Under the pieces are notes generated by a model that saw nothing but the letters and a program-made list of their open reading frames with translations, did not search any database and was not told the DNA's origin. A stretch of DNA of 64,000 nucleotides, taken from Tunturibacter psychrotolerans. GTDB lineage: Bacteria > Acidobacteriota > Terriglobia > Terriglobales > Acidobacteriaceae. The DNA lies in contig NZ_CP132942.1 of NCBI RefSeq assembly GCF_040359615.1, forward strand, positions 434,001 to 498,000, written 5' to 3'. Of the stretch, positions 9,357 to 18,370 are shown piece after piece (the stretch's first letter is position 1; every line of letters starts with the position of its first letter). Made by a program: the position numbers and the translations under genes.

Positions 9357-10657
9357 GGGGTGAAGACCACCATATAGCTGACCGACACACTCTTGATCGG
9401 GACCTGGACAACACTCGAAGAATCTAAGACCACCGGGCCGACCGTGGCAGATATCGTTAAATTTATAGAGGGCGCGGGGGGAGGCGGAATGCTGGGGCCC
9501 GCTACGCTGACAGTGAACTGACTTGTTACAGTGGCGGGCTTCAACCAATCTGTCTCGAGAGTTTTGGGATCGACCCAATCAATTTCGGTCAGCGCGACAA
9601 GAATCTGCAGGGGCTTGGTTACGGCGGGTAACATTGAATTTACAACCACGGTCACCGTTCCGCTGGCAACCGGTGGCGACGGTACCGCTCCTGGGACGGT
9701 GATCGTAATCGATGCATTGCCCGTTTGGACGACCGGAGTCAGGCCCTGAATATACTGCTGGAGGCCATACCATTGGCCACTTGCGGGGTTGTAGCCGTAG
9801 AAGTTTCCCTGCAGGAACAGGTCGTTGGATATCTTCACGTCGCCGGTTATCGGCGGCGTAAAAGTCGGCAAGTTAGCGCTATAGCTTACCTTCGATTTGT
9901 CTGAGGAATTCAGGACAAAATCATCCCCGACCAGCAGGTTCTTTCTCACGATCACGTTGCCCCTGTCGAAAGCTCCGGGGTGAATGTCGAGATACCCTGC
10001 AAGCGGGTGATCTGTAACAGGCGTCGTCAACGCTGTGATGTCGAAGGGATCATTTTCCGCGTCAATCTGGTCGGGCGCTATCACGCTTTGGGCGCGGACG
10101 CCCACATACCGGCGCCCCCAGCGACGCGGATTCGATACTGCCCAGCCCAGGCTACTGGACGTAAGCGTGATGATGCCCAACTGTACTCCGGAGCAATCTG
10201 CAACCAGACCGGGGCCGTTCACCGGCTTGAGGTAGACCTGGAAGCCTTCCTGCAAACGGGTGTTCTGGTTCTTGACGTTGCAGTCCAAATAACCCGCCGC
10301 GGGCAGCCCGGTTTGGGTCTCCTGGTAGCAAATCCAGACCTCATAGTCCTGAGCCGTCAAGCCCGGCGCAGTCAACACATTTGTCAGACTGTAGGGAGCC
10401 GGGACGATGATCTCGCGGCCGGTCCGATCGATCGCCATACCCTCGGTGATCGAATAAAACGAGGGACCACCGGAGACTGAGTCCGCATCGAGCGTGATCT
10501 CGAGGCCCTCGATGATGCCATGCAGATGCAGCTTCAGATTCATCAGCCGCCGCAGTTCGATGTGATACGACTGCTCGTCGGTGAAATCGTAACTGCGCAG
10601 ATACTCACCGTCGAAATAGCGGAGGCGTTGCACTGGGTTCGGCACTGGATTCGCCAC
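9353..10657 (-). CDS. Baseplate/fibre-like protein, third of three paralogues
   Basis: 434 residues. The N-terminus (RYFDGEYLRSYDFTDEQSYH, residues 13-32) followed by LHGIIEGLEI and a GMAIDRTGREI motif matches the pattern in the next two upstream genes, so these are tandem paralogues sharing an N-terminal domain. The middle includes beta-rich repeats typical of phage fibre shafts (GNVIVRKNLLVGDD, GDVKISNDLFLQGNFYG). The C-terminal 150 residues are Thr/Val/Pro-rich and Ig-like. The start has a GATTGGAGATAAACC leader. Known relatives occur in eCIS and phage-like clusters after gpI. Inference: a peripheral baseplate or tail-fibre protein, possibly target-binding. Confidence 0.7.
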   Translation of the reverse strand: MANPVPNPVQRLRYFDGEYLRSYDFTDEQSYHIELRRLMNLKLHLHGIIEGLEITLDADSVSGGPSFYSITEGMAIDRTGREIIVPAPYSLTNVLTAPGLTAQDYEVWICYQETQTGLPAAGYLDCNVKNQNTRLQEGFQVYLKPVNGPGLVADCSGVQLGIITLTSSSLGWAVSNPRRWGRRYVGVRAQSVIAPDQIDAENDPFDITALTTPVTDHPLAGYLDIHPGAFDRGNVIVRKNLLVGDDFVLNSSDKSKVSYSANLPTFTPPITGDVKISNDLFLQGNFYGYNPASGQWYGLQQYIQGLTPVVQTGNASITITVPGAVPSPPVASGTVTVVVNSMLPAVTKPLQILVALTEIDWVDPKTLETDWLKPATVTSQFTVSVAGPSIPPPPAPSINLTISATVGPVVLDSSSVVQVPIKSVSVSYMVVFTP

Positions 10658-10701
10658 GGTTTATCTCCAATCAGTCGTTATGCAGACGGGTCAGTCTCTG
10701 T

Positions 10702-12381
10702 CTACTTCTTCTGAACCTTCCTCGAGGCATCCAGGCTATCGAGCCGGGCGGACAATTCGTCAATCCTCGCGGTCAGAACTTTGATTTGCGTGTCCTTATG
10801 GAGAAGCTGATCGAGCGCCTCCCCTACCTTCAGGTCCGGGCTTAGCTGAGCAAGATAGTCGGGGAGGACACGATCGACCTTCTCGTCAGAGTGCATGTAA
10901 GTAACTGCGGAGCCACCGCGGCGAAACAGCATCGATGCTTCAAGAGCCTGCAGCGGAGAGAGACTTTCCAGGTCTGACGCCGGCTTCCGCGATACGGAGA
11001 CCCCCAAATTCTCTTTTGCTGACTTGATGGTGGCGTGACGTAAGACGCTGCTCGAAAACAAGGAAGTATCGGTGAAATCAAACGAGCGATGCAGTGATTC
11101 CCGCACCGCCTCTACTGCGTGAATGGCGGATTGCGCCGCGCGCAGTTGGCCGCACCTGTCCAACTCGAACTGGTCGAGAAATTGTTCCGGCAAGAACTTC
11201 GAATAGTCCCGACAGCAATGATCCTTTTCGTCGGCGCCGAACTCGCCGGTGAGGATCGTGTACAAGAGCACCGGAAGCAGATTCGCCGGCGCCCAAAGGT
11301 ATTTGCGGGGAGTATTGCAAACACGCACCAGCTTGCCATCGAGTACTTCCACCGTCCCCAGCACCAGGCAACTAGCCTCGCAGGGCTGCTGGCAAGAAAA
11401 AACCAGATCGCCGAAAGCACAGTCGAACTGATAGCGCTGCATCAACGTGAGCAGCTTGCGAAAAGCCTCGGCCATCTCGGCACGATATTCTTCCCGGGGC
11501 TCCTGCCGATGCTCGCCGGGACAGGTAAGGCACAAGACTTCGTCGACCAACCCGCAATTGAACTGATCGCAGTTAACCTTCAGATGGTTCAAGAAATAGG
11601 CCCGCAGGGTGCAGAAGAGGTTGCAGGCATCCTGCCCTTCGTACTGACTGTCGCCGTCCACGATCTGCTTAAGGGAACTGATGTGCCTGTGGATGATGGT
11701 GCCGATCGGCCCTTCGCAATAGATCTCGAAGCAGCATTTGAGGCGTTCCTCGAGATCCTTCAAGTAGGAAGATTCCGGAGGCAACTCGTGGGTGATATCG
11801 AAGCGGACTCCTTCGTGCGTTCTGGTCGGCAGGCACTGCTTGGGCCCCGAAGTGCAACTGCTCTGAAAGGGCGTCTCATACTGCGACTCGGTCTCCTCGT
11901 AGCAGATTGTGACATAGAAGCACTGCTTGATTTCACAACGGGACCTGCGTTTCTTGGGTTCGCAGTCGTCTTCGGGCGGATCGAAGACAGGCAAACCTTT
12001 GCTTCTAAGGATGTCGATAACATCGAGCCGCTTGGTCTCGCATACAACGAGATCGTTGCCGCAGTCGTCGATGGCGAAGCCGTCATGGACCAGGATATTG
12101 CCTTTACAATCGCAGTCGCAGGTCAGCTTCAAGCCGCAAACGACGCCATAGCCGTCCATGGTGCGGTGGTACATCTTGTTTTTCTCGATGACATACTTCT
12201 GCTGCAGGGTAAGGTCCCCGTCGGTCAACAAATGGCCGCAGAAATAGTTGGGCCGGTCGAAACAGACAAGGTTGCAGCAGCATGGCTGGGGTGGGACCTG
12301 CGACTGGCAACCGCAGGGTGAACGCTCAGAGCGCGTCTGTGAGGTGCTGGTATTGGTGGCTGTCGTTTGCATTGTGCTCAT
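10702..12381 (-). CDS. Cys-rich baseplate/fibre-like protein, second of three paralogues
   Basis: 559 residues. Residues 20-40 are Cys-rich (SPCGCQSQVPPQPCCCNLVC). The conserved N-terminal unit follows: NYFCGHLLTDGDLTLQQKY, then GYGVVCGLKL and GFAIDDCGNDLVV. Over 30 cysteines lie in pairs through the first 400 residues. A predicted coiled coil ends the protein (about 525-556, DTQIKVLTARIDELSARLD). This many cysteines is unusual for a cytoplasmically assembled particle and could mean metal binding or disulphides formed outside the cell. The unit shared with its neighbours points to a common docking fold on the baseplate. Exact role unknown. Confidence 0.65.
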   Translation of the reverse strand: MSTMQTTATNTSTSQTRSERSPCGCQSQVPPQPCCCNLVCFDRPNYFCGHLLTDGDLTLQQKYVIEKNKMYHRTMDGYGVVCGLKLTCDCDCKGNILVHDGFAIDDCGNDLVVCETKRLDVIDILRSKGLPVFDPPEDDCEPKKRRSRCEIKQCFYVTICYEETESQYETPFQSSCTSGPKQCLPTRTHEGVRFDITHELPPESSYLKDLEERLKCCFEIYCEGPIGTIIHRHISSLKQIVDGDSQYEGQDACNLFCTLRAYFLNHLKVNCDQFNCGLVDEVLCLTCPGEHRQEPREEYRAEMAEAFRKLLTLMQRYQFDCAFGDLVFSCQQPCEASCLVLGTVEVLDGKLVRVCNTPRKYLWAPANLLPVLLYTILTGEFGADEKDHCCRDYSKFLPEQFLDQFELDRCGQLRAAQSAIHAVEAVRESLHRSFDFTDTSLFSSSVLRHATIKSAKENLGVSVSRKPASDLESLSPLQALEASMLFRRGGSAVTYMHSDEKVDRVLPDYLAQLSPDLKVGEALDQLLHKDTQIKVLTARIDELSARLDSLDASRKVQKK

Positions 12382-12409
12382 AGCTTCCTCTCAGCGATGA
12401 TCGCTCGTG

Positions 12410-13708
12410 TCAGTAATTTCTTGATCTCGGCCGGATGCGGACCCAGCTCTCAAAAATGCCCCCCTGGATGTTGTCGCCGGTAGGCAGCTTGTGTCCGATG
12501 AAATTGCCATCCAGCGCGTGACCGTCGAGGTCTCGTATCACGTCGCACTTTAAAATCAGAAAAAGGTCGAAACTTCGCCCATCGAGGTGGCGGCGCGCGT
12601 AGTTGGGATCGATGTGCAGCCGGGCCCAGATGGTCTCATCCGGCTCCCGTTCCACCCGGGCTGGGGCAATCTGCATCTGCCGCGGCTCGGATTCGTTTTC
12701 GGGACGAAAAACTACCAGCGCCTGGAAGCTGCGGGTGTCTATCTCTGCGGATCTTACTTTGTGGGAAAACTCGATACGAAAGCCGCGCGGATGCTCGGGA
12801 GTTCCCACATACTCCTCCATGAATTCGCGGCATAACATACGGCGATTGTGTTCCCAGTTGGTGTCTTCTATGCGAGTAAGTTCTTCAGTGGGCAACTTAG
12901 TCAGGATGCAACGGATCACCTGGTCGAGGGTGTCGGTACTGACCAACTGCCTGCGAGGCGCCCAGTTTTCGATTTGTTCCGGCTTGACCGCTTGGCCGGG
13001 AACAAAATTGCAGATTACGGCCAAAGGCAAGCACGGGAAACTGCTGGCCGGCGGGCAGCATTCACGGGCCTTGCGATAGTAGTCGATGCAATTGCCTGGC
13101 GGACAAGGTTCGTGGGTGGCGTTGTCCCAGAAGGAGGGCTTTTGCTGGTAGAGCTCCAGGGTGTAGCCCTCGCACACCCGGTTGGGCTTCTGCGAGGAAG
13201 TGGAGCAACTGCAATCATCAAAAGGCGCGGGCGCATACTCGGTCTCGCATTCCGCGTAGCGAATACATAAGTAAAGGTCGCTAGGGACGGGAGCCGGATC
13301 GCAGCCGTCATCGGGCGTTGCGGGATCGTCGTCCTTGTCCTCTTGCCTGCGAGCCGGCTGCGAGGCCATAGGCGGAGGTTGTGGCAACAAGACGTAGTCC
13401 TCACAGAGGAGGCGAATTTCGCGGCCACAATCGTCGATGGCGAGCCCCTCACACACCATCAGGCGCTTTTCCGGACAGTACGGATGCGGCTTGACTACCA
13501 GGCCGCAGACTACTCCCCAGCCGTGCAGGGCCAACGTATGCAAGCGCATTTTGTCTATGCCGTAACGCTGCTCGTCTCTGAAGTCACGCTCGGTGAGCAG
13601 CTTTCCGCGGTAGTAGCTGTTGCGGCAAAAGGCGGGAATATCGCACGGCAAACAGGTGTTCACCTGGGCGGTGGAGGCGGTGTCGGAACTGGCCGTGGAT
13701 GTGGGCAT
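12410..13708 (-). CDS. Cys-rich baseplate/fibre-like protein, first of three paralogues
   Basis: 432 residues, start preceded by AAAGGAGCAGCGT. Residues 19-32 include CLPCDIPAFCRNSYY. The shared unit is YYRGKLLTERDFRDEQRYG, HGWGVVCGLVVKPHP and GLAIDDCGREIRLL, closely like the next gene. The Pro/Asp-rich middle contains about 20 cysteines. The C-terminal 100 residues, including the segment DVIRDLDGHALDGNFIG, resemble a Big_5/Ig-like domain. It directly follows the gpI-like gene with 11 bases between. Known: this N-terminal fold recurs in eCIS loci after the gpI gene. Function as fibre adaptor or fibre is inference. Confidence 0.65.
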   Translation of the reverse strand: MPTSTASSDTASTAQVNTCLPCDIPAFCRNSYYRGKLLTERDFRDEQRYGIDKMRLHTLALHGWGVVCGLVVKPHPYCPEKRLMVCEGLAIDDCGREIRLLCEDYVLLPQPPPMASQPARRQEDKDDDPATPDDGCDPAPVPSDLYLCIRYAECETEYAPAPFDDCSCSTSSQKPNRVCEGYTLELYQQKPSFWDNATHEPCPPGNCIDYYRKARECCPPASSFPCLPLAVICNFVPGQAVKPEQIENWAPRRQLVSTDTLDQVIRCILTKLPTEELTRIEDTNWEHNRRMLCREFMEEYVGTPEHPRGFRIEFSHKVRSAEIDTRSFQALVVFRPENESEPRQMQIAPARVEREPDETIWARLHIDPNYARRHLDGRSFDLFLILKCDVIRDLDGHALDGNFIGHKLPTGDNIQGGIFESWVRIRPRSRNY

Positions 13709-13719
13709 ACGCTGCTCCT

Positions 13720-15975
13720 TTAAAGAAGTCGAGTGTTCAGATCCACCTGCGGCCGCAAGGTTGCGTGTTGCGCCAGAAGGTGGGTCTCCGTGGTTGAACA
13801 GGAAAGAATCGAATCGTAATCGAGAATCCCCGTGGTCCCCAGCAACAGCGGTGTGTACTCAGCGATCCTGGTATCGACACCGAGAGTAGATTGCACGCCC
13901 ACCCTCATCCGGGGAAAGACGGGCGCATAGTTGGCCTTAGTGTGTGCCGGCTTTTCCTGCTCGACCAACTGCGAGACTTTTTGCTGGGTGGCAGAGACCT
14001 GGTATGGATCGCAATCGAAGAACACCGTGAACTCATTGGCCCCCCAGGCGAGCGGCTCGATGCCGGGTATGGGCTCGCCGGTGAGTTCGAAGTAGCCGAC
14101 GCGGCTATAAACACCCAATTGCAACCGCTGGTAATAGTCGCGGCTCCATAAGCGCGTGCCTGCTCCGAGCGTGGTACCGGCGCCGGGCTTGTCGGCCAGG
14201 ATAATCAACTCGCGCAGACGAAAATGCTCGATGAGACGCACATCTACCCCGGAGTACTGCTGGATCAACTGTTGTACTCCCGAGGGCGTTCCCCGCAATG
14301 AATAAAGCTGTCCGGCGCTTTTCAACGCAGCACGGCGCTGCTGATCGGTCCAGGAAGGATTGATGGGAAACGCGATCCAGGCTGCCAGCCAGGAGAACCA
14401 CGAGCTGGGCACGGAGAGAGGATCGAACCTGGTCCACATGGTGTCGAGCGTCTTATCAAAACCGTCGAAGGTGGTTTGAAAGATCCTGAGAAAGCGGTCG
14501 AGAAATACCCGGCTCAGATCATCTTCCTGGTAGACGGCGGGAAGATACTGCAAATAACTAGATCGCGGATAGCTAATCTGGATAGATTCCAGCAAGGGAG
14601 ACGCAATGACATTGCTGTTGAGTTGCACCTGTAAGCGGAGGTAGCGGCCTGGGGCGCTTTGCACCAGGCAATCTGGATTGTTGCCGGTAAGGGCCAGAGA
14701 ACAACCCTGGTTAGCGGGAGAATAGGCTGAGCAATCGGCATTGAACTGTGCTTCTTCGAGGTTCCAAGTATCGGTAGCTGCGGTTTCCGTAGACACCAAG
14801 ATTCCTGTACCGGTCGGCACGGTGGCCTTGAGCTGAATGCGGTCCCAAACACAGTTCTCTATGCCGCTGTCGAGTGTCGCGGTGGTCAATGTGCCGCTGG
14901 TCAAATAGCTGCCGCAGGTGGGGATGGCTACCAGGTTGGGCTGCTGAGCACAATGCGGCAGCAGAATTGCCAGAAGTTGCTCACCCGGGATCCATATCAA
15001 ATCGAGCAGCCGTCCCTGAACCCCGGTGACGCCAATGCCTACGGGGCGGAATCCTGCGCCGGCTGAGACTTCAAATTTATAGACCAGGGCGGTCGACGTT
15101 CCCACGTAGAGATAGCAGCCCGTGGCGTCAAACGTAAGGCAGCCGGCCTCAGCAACCGCAGGCAGAGAGTTCACGGGGATAGTTTGGCCTGGTGCGTAGA
15201 TATAGATATTGGGGCTGTCCAAGACCGCGAGGGTACCGTCGGGCCCAAGGGCCAATCCGGTCGGGCTTTTTAATCCACCAATAGGAGCTGCCAAGCTGCC
15301 GTCGCGGTACATTCGCTGGACGCGCCCGTTTCCTCGATCGGCGATATAGATCAAACCACAGCGATCTACGGCGACTTTCCAGGGAGCGCTGAACTCGCCC
15401 TCTGCAATGCCTGCGCTGCCTGAACCCCACACCGCCAGCAGCGCGTTGGGGAAACGGGAGAAAATCTTTACCTGGTGATTGCCGGTATCGGCAACGATGT
15501 AAGAGCCGTCGTCCGCCACAGCGAGCCCCTGCGGATGACGAAAACTCCGGGCTTGCTTTCCCTTGCCGCCGAATCCGGCGATGGCAGCAAACTCTCTCCG
15601 TTGTTCAAGGTCGAGCACCTTGATGCGATTGACGGCGTCGTCGAGCAGATAGAGCTTGCCATCATTTTTTCCCAGAGCGAACGCGATAGGGTAGTCGAGT
15701 TGCCCGGTCAGTGCCGGCAGGAATGGAAGCGGCTGCCCCGTGACACAATCCACTACCCAACCCTGGGGAGTTACTGGCTTGTCCGGCTGCGCCGAGGTAG
15801 GACTACTGGGGCACCACGCCGGCGGCACAGCACTCGAAGCCGCCGCAGGCTGACCGGCGGAACAATTTGGCGCAAGGCCGGCAGCGATGACAGGCGACAA
15901 CTGGCTTGTGGTCGCCTGCCAGCCTATGACTGGATCGAGCTCAATGAAGGTACCGGTCTGAGGAATCTTCATCAT
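13720..15975 (-). CDS. Baseplate gpI-like protein with N-terminal NHL beta-propeller
   Basis: 751 residues from the ATG at 15975, which overlaps the upstream stop (ATGATGA). A longer in-frame reading to 16167 lies inside the gpJ gene and is rejected. Residues about 90-330 show NHL-type repeats (FRHPQGLAVADDGSYIVADT, FSAPWKVAVDRCGLIYIADR), predicting a six-bladed propeller. Residues about 450-680 match the phage tail protein I family (YLPAVYQEDDLSRVFLDRFL; LYSLRGTPSGVQQLI). Known: gpI pairs with gpJ in P2-like baseplates (Afp12 position in eCIS). The propeller could bind carbohydrate or protein on the particle surface. Family call is strong; propeller role is inference. Confidence 0.88.
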   Translation of the reverse strand: MMKIPQTGTFIELDPVIGWQATTSQLSPVIAAGLAPNCSAGQPAAASSAVPPAWCPSSPTSAQPDKPVTPQGWVVDCVTGQPLPFLPALTGQLDYPIAFALGKNDGKLYLLDDAVNRIKVLDLEQRREFAAIAGFGGKGKQARSFRHPQGLAVADDGSYIVADTGNHQVKIFSRFPNALLAVWGSGSAGIAEGEFSAPWKVAVDRCGLIYIADRGNGRVQRMYRDGSLAAPIGGLKSPTGLALGPDGTLAVLDSPNIYIYAPGQTIPVNSLPAVAEAGCLTFDATGCYLYVGTSTALVYKFEVSAGAGFRPVGIGVTGVQGRLLDLIWIPGEQLLAILLPHCAQQPNLVAIPTCGSYLTSGTLTTATLDSGIENCVWDRIQLKATVPTGTGILVSTETAATDTWNLEEAQFNADCSAYSPANQGCSLALTGNNPDCLVQSAPGRYLRLQVQLNSNVIASPLLESIQISYPRSSYLQYLPAVYQEDDLSRVFLDRFLRIFQTTFDGFDKTLDTMWTRFDPLSVPSSWFSWLAAWIAFPINPSWTDQQRRAALKSAGQLYSLRGTPSGVQQLIQQYSGVDVRLIEHFRLRELIILADKPGAGTTLGAGTRLWSRDYYQRLQLGVYSRVGYFELTGEPIPGIEPLAWGANEFTVFFDCDPYQVSATQQKVSQLVEQEKPAHTKANYAPVFPRMRVGVQSTLGVDTRIAEYTPLLLGTTGILDYDSILSCSTTETHLLAQHATLRPQVDLNTRLL

Positions 15976-17972
15976 GAGTAGGTGACGATGACACCGTGGT
16001 TTGCGGAGTAAACGATTTCGTCGGGCATAATCGAGACGTCGGTGCATGGAGTCTGCAACACGGAATCGACGTAGGTCTGGAGAGTTCCCTTGATGAGGAG
16101 GACTCCGGTCACATTGAAAATCTGGCGATAGGTTTCGGCGAAGTAGATCGTCCCCCCGAAGTCCCACCCGGTTTTATTCGCGCCGCCAGGCGGGAGCGGA
16201 TTGAAATAAACAAGCAACTGTTTCAGCACTGCATCGCCTACCGTGCCCAGGTCGAAAGCCGGGTTCGCCACTACCTGCACTTCAATACGTACCTGGCGAT
16301 AATGCGGGGGAGCAACATAGAGCTCGCAGGTCAATAGCCGGCGCGCGTCAAGATAATTGGCAACTAACTGCAGGGTGTTTTCGCTGGGGACAGGAGGCAA
16401 CTGCAGGCTGTCGGGAATGACGAAAACGGTAACCGCTCCTGGAATGGGCACTTCGACACGGGGACTACCATCGATCACGGAGCTCAAGACGCGGAAGTTG
16501 GGATTCAGCAAAGGGAAAGCCTGCGCCCGCTTGATCTGTGCCCCCGGCGTCTGGGTCGCCAGGAAGGCAAAGTCGCTCACTGTCACTGCGCGGTTCTGCG
16601 TCCTTAAGATCATCGGCGCGCTGTCTTCCGCGTCTTGCACCGACTCCTCGTCGGCGCCGCCGTAGGATGGGAGCGGATTGCTAACCCCCTGAAGGTTGGG
16701 GATAGATGCAAGCAGAGTGGTGATGGTGTTGGCGCCGGAATTGGCCGCCGCTCCGCCACCCCACTTGTACGTTGTTGCCATCACATTGGTTTGGTCCGCG
16801 CTGTCGAGATTGCTGCCGTTGCCAGGTAAGCGGGGCGGAATCCCTCCGTGGATACCGTCCCCGAAGGTGACCAGGCCGGTGGCATCATCGAGGGTGTAAA
16901 CCTGGGACATGGCTGTGTACCCGTCGAAGTCGTCGACTTCTGTCCAGGGTGCGTAGCCATTTCCATCATCCACCGCGATGGTGCCAGAGAGAATGGGAAA
17001 GTTTGCCAGTTGAAACGTCTGGTTGGGGCGGCCATTCGAGGCTCCCAGCAGCTCTGCCGTTTCTGTCACAGAGTTGGTTGCTGACACCGTATCGAGCAGA
17101 ATACCCGACAGCATGGGAACATTGTCATAGCCGGAGCCGACCAGGCTCTGGATGAAATAGCGAATCCAAAACAGCGGCTGATCACCGGGTTTGGTGAGCA
17201 GACCAAACTGCTGCAGCTGTCCATCGGTAGGAGCGGTGAACGTGACATAACCGCTTTTGGTTAACGCCGAGGTTGTATCATTTTGCACCTGCAGTTGCGT
17301 CCATTGGCCGTTCCAGTACTGCCAGTTCGCCTCTACCGACGGCGCGGCAAGGGTTGGCGTCCCCACGCCGCCCTGCACCGGCGCCGGAGTAGGGCCTTGG
17401 GCAACATGGATGGTCAAACGGTTTGTTCCGGCGGGAAAAGTGTTATCAAACCCGAGGTAGAGCGCGGCATTGGCTTGCGGGGTTACACTCAGCGGCGGAT
17501 AGCCGAGCGAAGCGTACAAGGCGTTCGCCGCGGTATAGTCGGTAAACTGTAAACCGTTGTAGCTCTGGACCGAGACCAGCGTGAGCCCGGTAACGAGAAG
17601 GTCGAAGTCGGTCTCGAAGACTACCTGCTGGCCACTGGAACCACTGCCCAAAGCCACCTGGGTTCCAGCCAGAACAGAAGTTGCCGAAGCCTTTGGAACC
17701 AGCGTGAATTGCAGTTCTGTCACCGCCGGCGAAGGCGCAGTCAAAGGAATTCCGACCAGTTCCAGGAACTTGATGAAATTCTTCTGCGGCACCTGATTGA
17801 TACGGTAGACAAGAATTTCCGCTAACCAGGCGAAGAGCTGAACCAAAGTTACGCCGGGATCGCTGTCGTTCAGGTCAGTCCACTCCGGCGTGTAAGCCGG
17901 AATGCGGCGTATCAGCTCCTGATACAGTTGCTCAAAGGTACGATCGTCGAGATTTATTTCGGGCAAAGGCAT
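15972..17972 (-). CDS. Baseplate gpJ-like protein (Afp11-like)
   Basis: 666 residues. The N-terminus (TYTPEWTDLNDSDPGVTLVQ pattern near 25-50, LFAWLAEILVYRINQVPQK) is the hallmark of the gpJ/gp47 baseplate wedge family. Region 435-520 (AEDSAPMILRTQNRAVTVSD, FAFLATQTPGAQIKRAQAF) is the conserved family core. Known: this protein forms the wedge that triggers sheath contraction. Its ATG overlaps the gp25-like stop by one base (TAATG) and its stop overlaps the gpI start, so the three wedge genes are translationally coupled. Length is in the usual eCIS range. Confident. Confidence 0.93.
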   Translation of the reverse strand: MPLPEINLDDRTFEQLYQELIRRIPAYTPEWTDLNDSDPGVTLVQLFAWLAEILVYRINQVPQKNFIKFLELVGIPLTAPSPAVTELQFTLVPKASATSVLAGTQVALGSGSSGQQVVFETDFDLLVTGLTLVSVQSYNGLQFTDYTAANALYASLGYPPLSVTPQANAALYLGFDNTFPAGTNRLTIHVAQGPTPAPVQGGVGTPTLAAPSVEANWQYWNGQWTQLQVQNDTTSALTKSGYVTFTAPTDGQLQQFGLLTKPGDQPLFWIRYFIQSLVGSGYDNVPMLSGILLDTVSATNSVTETAELLGASNGRPNQTFQLANFPILSGTIAVDDGNGYAPWTEVDDFDGYTAMSQVYTLDDATGLVTFGDGIHGGIPPRLPGNGSNLDSADQTNVMATTYKWGGGAAANSGANTITTLLASIPNLQGVSNPLPSYGGADEESVQDAEDSAPMILRTQNRAVTVSDFAFLATQTPGAQIKRAQAFPLLNPNFRVLSSVIDGSPRVEVPIPGAVTVFVIPDSLQLPPVPSENTLQLVANYLDARRLLTCELYVAPPHYRQVRIEVQVVANPAFDLGTVGDAVLKQLLVYFNPLPPGGANKTGWDFGGTIYFAETYRQIFNVTGVLLIKGTLQTYVDSVLQTPCTDVSIMPDEIVYSANHGVIVTYS

Positions 17973-18370
17973 TAACCCACTCCCTCCTGCAAGTACAAGG
18001 GATAGACCAGGTTGAAGAGCTCGTTGGTGGAGCTGATCTGATAGTCAATGACGATGAGTACCTGGCTGGGCTGGCTCCCTTGCTGCACGGAAACATTCAC
18101 CTGCTGGATACGTGGCTCCCACTGGGCAAGCGCGGAGCTGACCGCGGCCGCAAGTTGAGCGCGAACCATATCACTGTTGGATTGAAAGACGTAGTTGTTC
18201 ACCCCCGCCCCAAAAGTTTCCCGCATCTGCCGCTCCCCCAACGAAGTGGAGAGGATGATCCAGATCGCGTCTTGAACGCGGGTGGGCCCTGAGGAACAAC
18301 TGATTCCCCCCTTAACGTTGGTACGAATGGGGAACTTCCATCCGGAACCTATGATGTCGGTAGTGCTCAT
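17972..18370 (-). CDS. Baseplate wedge protein, gp25/GPW family (Afp9-like)
   Basis: 132 residues from the ATG at 18370, which forms an ATGA overlap with the preceding stop; a GTG two codons upstream is less likely. The core (IWIILSTSLGERQMRETFG, then LAQWEPRIQQVNVSVQQG and VIDYQI) is the gp25-like fold with its conserved Glu and EPR motifs. Known: gp25 nucleates the contractile sheath on the baseplate. Position just before gpJ is the rule in eCIS and T4-like baseplates. Confident. Confidence 0.93.
   Translation of the reverse strand: MSTTDIIGSGWKFPIRTNVKGGISCSSGPTRVQDAIWIILSTSLGERQMRETFGAGVNNYVFQSNSDMVRAQLAAAVSSALAQWEPRIQQVNVSVQQGSQPSQVLIVIDYQISSTNELFNLVYPLYLQEGVG

Noticed and set aside
9357..9578. 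Extended N-terminus of the possible tape-measure protein
   Set aside because: It lies within the upstream gene; the ATGA overlap at 9353-9356 gives the natural start.
11119..12321. 400-codon plus-strand open frame
   Set aside because: It is antisense to the Cys-rich eCIS paralogue, whose minus frame has clear homology to its neighbours. The plus frame has no recognisable domain or ribosome site.
15976..16167. Extended N-terminus of the gpI-like protein
   Set aside because: It overlaps the gpJ gene by about 190 bases with unlike composition; the ATGATGA junction gives a better start.
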